The notes under the pieces are model-generated. The model ran no database searches and was not told the origin of the DNA. It was given only the letters and a program-made list of their open reading frames with translations. The position numbers were made by a program, and so were the translations under genes. From Tetrahymena elliotti 4EA (taxonomy: Eukaryota; Ciliophora; Oligohymenophorea; Hymenostomatida; Tetrahymenidae): 64,000 bases of DNA. The stretch's first letter is position 1. The number at the start of each line of letters is the position of its first letter. The stretch covers positions 1,054,001-1,118,000 of the forward strand of contig JH720293.1 of assembly GCA_000231825.2 (NCBI GenBank). Direction: 5' to 3'. Below, piece after piece: positions 59,882 through 64,000 of the stretch.

Positions 59882-62420
59882 TCAAATGTCAAAATATTTT
59901 AAGAAAGGTTTTAAAGAAGGATTTTTAAAATCTAGATTATCATAAGCAAGGAAATATATCCTTGATTTCTTGCTGCTTAATTCTTTTATTATGGGTTAAA
60001 ATATAGAGTAGCAAGGATCAAAAGTACATGATGTTTTTGATATTTCTATATCGACACGATCTATATTATAAGCTTTCATTTTTATTAAATTATTTGTAGC
60101 TATCAATTGTTCTTCCTTTTAAGTATTACTCTTTTTTTTAATTTAATCAAAAGTAATTCCTCCAAAAATAATAATTTGCCCATTAACTTCGATAGAATTA
60201 GATAAAAATGTAGATGGATAATTTAGTGTTTATATTTGAACCCAAAAGTCTTCATTAGGAAGGTAAAACTCTGTTAAATATTCAGATAATACAATCTACT
60301 ATTCTTATTTCTATTTATAAATAAACATTTTGAATAAAATAATCTAAAAAATTAAAATTAAAATGAGATATTAAAAATTCAAATGAATTTTTTTTGACTA
60401 ATTCATTATCTTAAAATTTCATAAAATTTACTCTATTCATTTATCATGAAAAATTATTAAATACTATAAATCCTCATAAATTAAGGCCATTTTATAATAA
60501 GACCAGAAATTTCAAAATTTGAGTTAAAAGATATGAAGGCCATAATTTCAGAAAAAACTTTTTTTCACCTTAATTAATGAGGATTTAAGGTATTTGAAAT
60601 TATTTTCATATTATATATTGACTAAATATTTATTTTTTTCAAATTTAAACTGGTTCATTTTTCAAATGAAAATATATTTTAAATGTAATTTTTTGTTCTA
60701 AATTTAAAGAATTAAATTAAAAATTTAAAAAACTTTCAATAATCATTGCTCTTACTTAACCTTTATGTGTTTATTTTATTACACAAAAAAGACATTTTGT
60801 TACTTAGTTTTTATATTTCCTTAAGTTATTATTTGCTTGCTTAAATTAATTTTTATTCTATTAACGATTCAAAAAATGTTTGAGTTTTATTTATTTTCTA
60901 TTTATTCAGAGAAAAATTATAAAATTTTTGATGTTAATTTTAAGACTGAAATGATTACATTATTATTTGCTGAGTAACTTGAATCATGTAAAATACCTCC
61001 AAACTTTACTAAAATTTTATTTTTCCATCCACTAACAGTAAGATAGCATGATCTTTTTTGAAGATTATTAATTGGAATTGAGGTCATTTAGGCTTTATTA
61101 TCTAAGGGAAATTTTTCACATTTTGCTAAGCTTCCTTCTATATAATTAAAACCACCAACAACATATAAATTATTTTATAATTAGCACAGTCCAAAAGAAT
61201 GTCTGAGGGTTAACAAAGACCCAACTTATGATAAAGTCAATTTTTCCAAATTAAGTTTATAAATTTTCTTATATTGCTATTCATTTTCTAAGTTAATTTA
61301 TTTTGGATCATACCCTCCTACTAAGTATATTTAATTATCTTAAGCAAGTATTGACCTACTACCAGGAGAAATTTAAAAATCAATAGCTAGAGTTACTGTC
61401 TTAAATGTTGGATTTGAGTCTTAAATATTTAGGTAGTGAAAGTTTTGAGTGTAGGGTTCAAAGTAGAACAACCAATTTTTATATTACTAATAATTTTCTA
61501 ACTATTTTTTTATATTAAGTTTTTAAGTTTGCCTATTAGATGGTTATAAGATAATTTATTCTAGATCCTTTTAGACTGAAGATATTATCCTTATTACCAC
61601 ATCTTCATCAATTTTTCTTTCATCGCTTTTTTAAGTAAAGAATATTGTTAGAGCTAATTTATATCAATTATTAAATAGTAATGGTCTAAGTATTTATTTT
61701 ACAATCCTTTTAAATAAATTGCTAAACCAAAATAATTCTTTAAATGATGGCATGTTTTATTGAAGTATTTTAAAAGATAAAATAATTTCTAAATATTTAC
61801 TCTTAAACTGTTAATGCACCTAAAACTTGATTCATCCTTGATCTTTAAATTTATGTCTGATATTCTAAATCAAAAAGAATAACATCTCTCATAGACTGTA
61901 TCTATGTTTCTGGGTTTTGAAGCATATTTTAATATTATACTGTTTCTTCTATCTTTGTTTTAACTTCGTCGAGTGTTGATTTAAGCATATTTCTTTTTTT
62001 CTTTTCCCATTCCTCTTATAGTGTGTCAATTAAATTTTTAAATAATTATGAGATGGCTTTTTTAACTGAAATCAATTCTTCAACTATCGGCAATGGTGAT
62101 TTTGAATTATTAAATATCTATATTTCTTCATTGATTTTATCCTTTATTTCTGCTAATTCAGTCTAAACCTTTGTAAGTATTTTATTTACATTCTCTTTTT
62201 GCTGGTCTAATCTATTTAAAGGATTTAGAAAGTCTGCTTCTTGCAATAATTTATTTTATTTATGAAATTCTATATGAATAGGATAGCAGGAATCACACAT
62301 TTCTAAAAAAGAATTACAGAGTGGATGTAAACATATCCATTTCACTGGTCTCCTTAACTATTTACATTCTAGCTATTAATGACAATTGTTTGTTATTTTA
62401 TCTATTGCGGTTTATGACAT
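59882..62420 (-). CDS. B-box/coiled-coil/Kelch-repeat protein, copy 2
   Basis: Exons 62420-61801, 61625-60959 and 60295-59882; introns 175 and 663 nt; 566 aa. Same plan as copy 1: B-box (WICLHPLCNSFLEMCDSC, HIEFH), coiled coil (KDKINEEIQIF, LDEVKTKIEET), then Kelch blades (YLVGGYDP, YVVGGFNY, VKFGGILHD, IIFGGITF). Segments LLTLRHSFGLC and EGSLAKCEK are shared with copy 1, and both introns sit at equivalent positions and phases, so the two genes arose by tandem duplication. Intron 2 is unusually large for this window and is about ten times that of copy 1. Start ATG 62418-62420; stop TGA 59882-59884. Confidence 0.82.
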
Positions 62421-63708
62421 TTAAACCCGTTTTTATGTTTATATAAATCTAATTAACTTACAAATTTTTAATGCAAAAATCAATTAATTAAAATTAAGAC
62501 TCTCGCTAAAATATCTTGAAATATATGAAGTTTTATTATTATTTTAGTATTAAAATAAGAGATATTTTTATGTAGGATTAAATAAAATTATTTAGATTCT
62601 TTTTTTCATCCAGCAACATTTACAGCTAATTTAAAAAAATTTAATGATAAAAAATACTAATTTTAATCTTATTTTAAATAAAATACAATCTTACCTAAAT
62701 ATTAAATTATTAATTTTATTTGTTTATTTGTTTGCTTATTTGCTTGCTTGTTGAAAATTCTGTTTTAAATAAAGATTTAAATTATTTAATCATATCTTCA
62801 ATTAATGATTACATTTTTTATTTGACAAAAAATTTTTTATTATTTAATTTTAAAACAAAATTGTGATAATGATTAAAAATAAATTTTAAGTATAATATAA
62901 AATTTTACTGCAAAGAAAACCATAGATTTCTTCTTTATGCTTTTCCTTTGAAAAATTTAATAAAATTTTTCTTTTAAAAAGTTAATTCGAAATATCTGGT
63001 TTGATTTTTTTTAATTCGAGATCATTTTATTAATTAAATTTTTGATTATCTAAAAGATTAAAAGATGGTCATTTAAAAAATATTTAGTAAGCTAATCGCG
63101 TTATCTAAAATGGTAACATTTTATTCATAATTATTTTTATTACATATTTAGAGCAAATTTTTTAATATTTTTAAAGCAATTAGTCTTAGTATTACTCAAC
63201 TAAATTTAAAATAAGTATTAAACAAATATTTTTTTAAAAACTTATCCTTGAATACATTCTATCAGGTTAAAAAAAATTTCTGTAAAATATTATGAAAATC
63301 TAAGAGTAATTTGATATTGTAACATTATAAAGTGTAACAAAATTAACAAAATGAAAAATCTGATAAAATTTTTTCAAGATTTGATGATAACTTTTTGAAG
63401 AAAAAAAAAATAGAACGAAAGTATAAAAAGAATTTTAATAATACTATCAAATAGAAAAAAAAAAGAAAATTAGAACAACCTTATCAAAAAACTTTAAAGA
63501 ATTTTAATTAATAAGAATTACTGCACCAAAAATAAGACATTGCAAATTTTACATACAAAACACATAGATTTGGAAATTGTGAAAAATAACATAATAAAAA
63601 GTAATCAAAATCATCCAAAGATTATTATATACAATAAATACATCTATCTGACTTATTTTTAGACATTTAGTTTTAGTTAATAAAAAACAAGAAATTAAGC
63701 AAGCAAAC
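62421..63708. other. AT-rich divergent intergenic
   Basis: Between Kelch copy 2 (-) and the last gene (+); no ORF of coding quality. Confidence 0.55.
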
Positions 63709-64000
63709 ATGATTGCAGAAGAAACTAATTTGACTTCTCATCCCAATATACTTCCAGAAGAAACTCAAAATGATGAAATATATCCTGAAAGTTATTCAAC
63801 TTAGACTTGGTAAAGCTCAAAGGGTGCTTTATCAACTTCAAATGTGATAAGCACATCACAAAATTCTTAAAAAAATAAAAAAGAAGATTAGTATAATAAA
63901 AATAAAGCCATTTCTTTTTAGATGATACCTAAACAGCAGCTAAAGCCATTTAATTTATTCTATTTGAGAGGAGAATTATTTATTGATTTAAATTTCAATG
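63709..64000 (+). CDS. 5' end of an unknown gene, continues past window
   Basis: ATG at 63709 opens a TGA-free frame to the window edge, 97 codons. The product is acidic and Ser/Thr/Gln-rich at first (MIAEETNLTSHPNILPEETQ), then Lys/Asn-rich, and becomes more ordered at MIPKQQLKPFNLFYLRGELF. No domain can be recognised from this much sequence; low-complexity N-termini like this precede kinases and many other domains in ciliates. Confidence 0.55.

Noticed and set aside
1..64000. tRNA, rRNA, CRISPR, transposase or integrase genes
   Set aside because: Looked for conserved motifs and repeat-spacer patterns by eye and saw none; a covariance-model scan would be needed to exclude small ncRNAs.

Overview
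The window reads as macronuclear DNA of a Tetrahymena-type ciliate. It is very AT-rich, and long coding stretches become continuous only when TAA and TAG are read as glutamine and TGA is the sole stop. Introns are mostly short (about 42-150 nt), GT-AG and AT-rich. A 100-N run at 16472-16571 marks a scaffold join. All gene models here were built by hand from reading frame, splice phase and family motifs. Standard-code ORFs are only fragments of them.

Layout. 1-4091: 3' part of separase (+). 4615-5211: small two-TM protein (+). 6246-9503: B-box/Gln-rich/WD40 protein (-). 9908-10779: DUF218 protein (-), divergent from kinesin-2 at 11212-13716 (+). 14503-16213: LRR plus TKL-type kinase (-). 17284-21988: ABCA-type full transporter in nine exons (-). 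22964-23632: small protein, faintly cyclin-like (+). 25139-31389: UBR-box E3 ubiquitin ligase (+). 31808-32686: LigB/DODA-type extradiol dioxygenase homologue with altered active-site motifs (+). 33099-33662 (-) and 35262-35938 (+): coiled-coil proteins, with a doubtful small gene between them. 37191-39323: multi-pass membrane protein (+). 39996-44354: large membrane protein with a decayed histidine-kinase core (+). 45050-47834: ten-exon orphan (-). 48556-49164: four-TM protein (-). 50876-51181: linker-histone-like basic protein (+). 51896-52649: coiled coil (-). 53051-55867: calpain-fold protein lacking the catalytic triad (+). 56268-56984: pICln-like methylosome subunit (+). 57627-59473 and 59882-62420: tandem B-box/Kelch paralogues (-). 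63709-64000: 5' end of another gene (+).

The genes look independently transcribed. Recognisable cell-biological themes are mitosis and chromatin (separase, H1-like protein), cilia (kinesin-2), protein turnover (UBR ligase) and signalling or scaffolds (TKL kinase, B-box proteins). A recurring feature is enzyme folds that kept their shape but lost catalytic residues: the calpain-like, histidine-kinase-like and dioxygenase-like proteins. I saw no rRNA, tRNA, CRISPR array, transposase or integrase.
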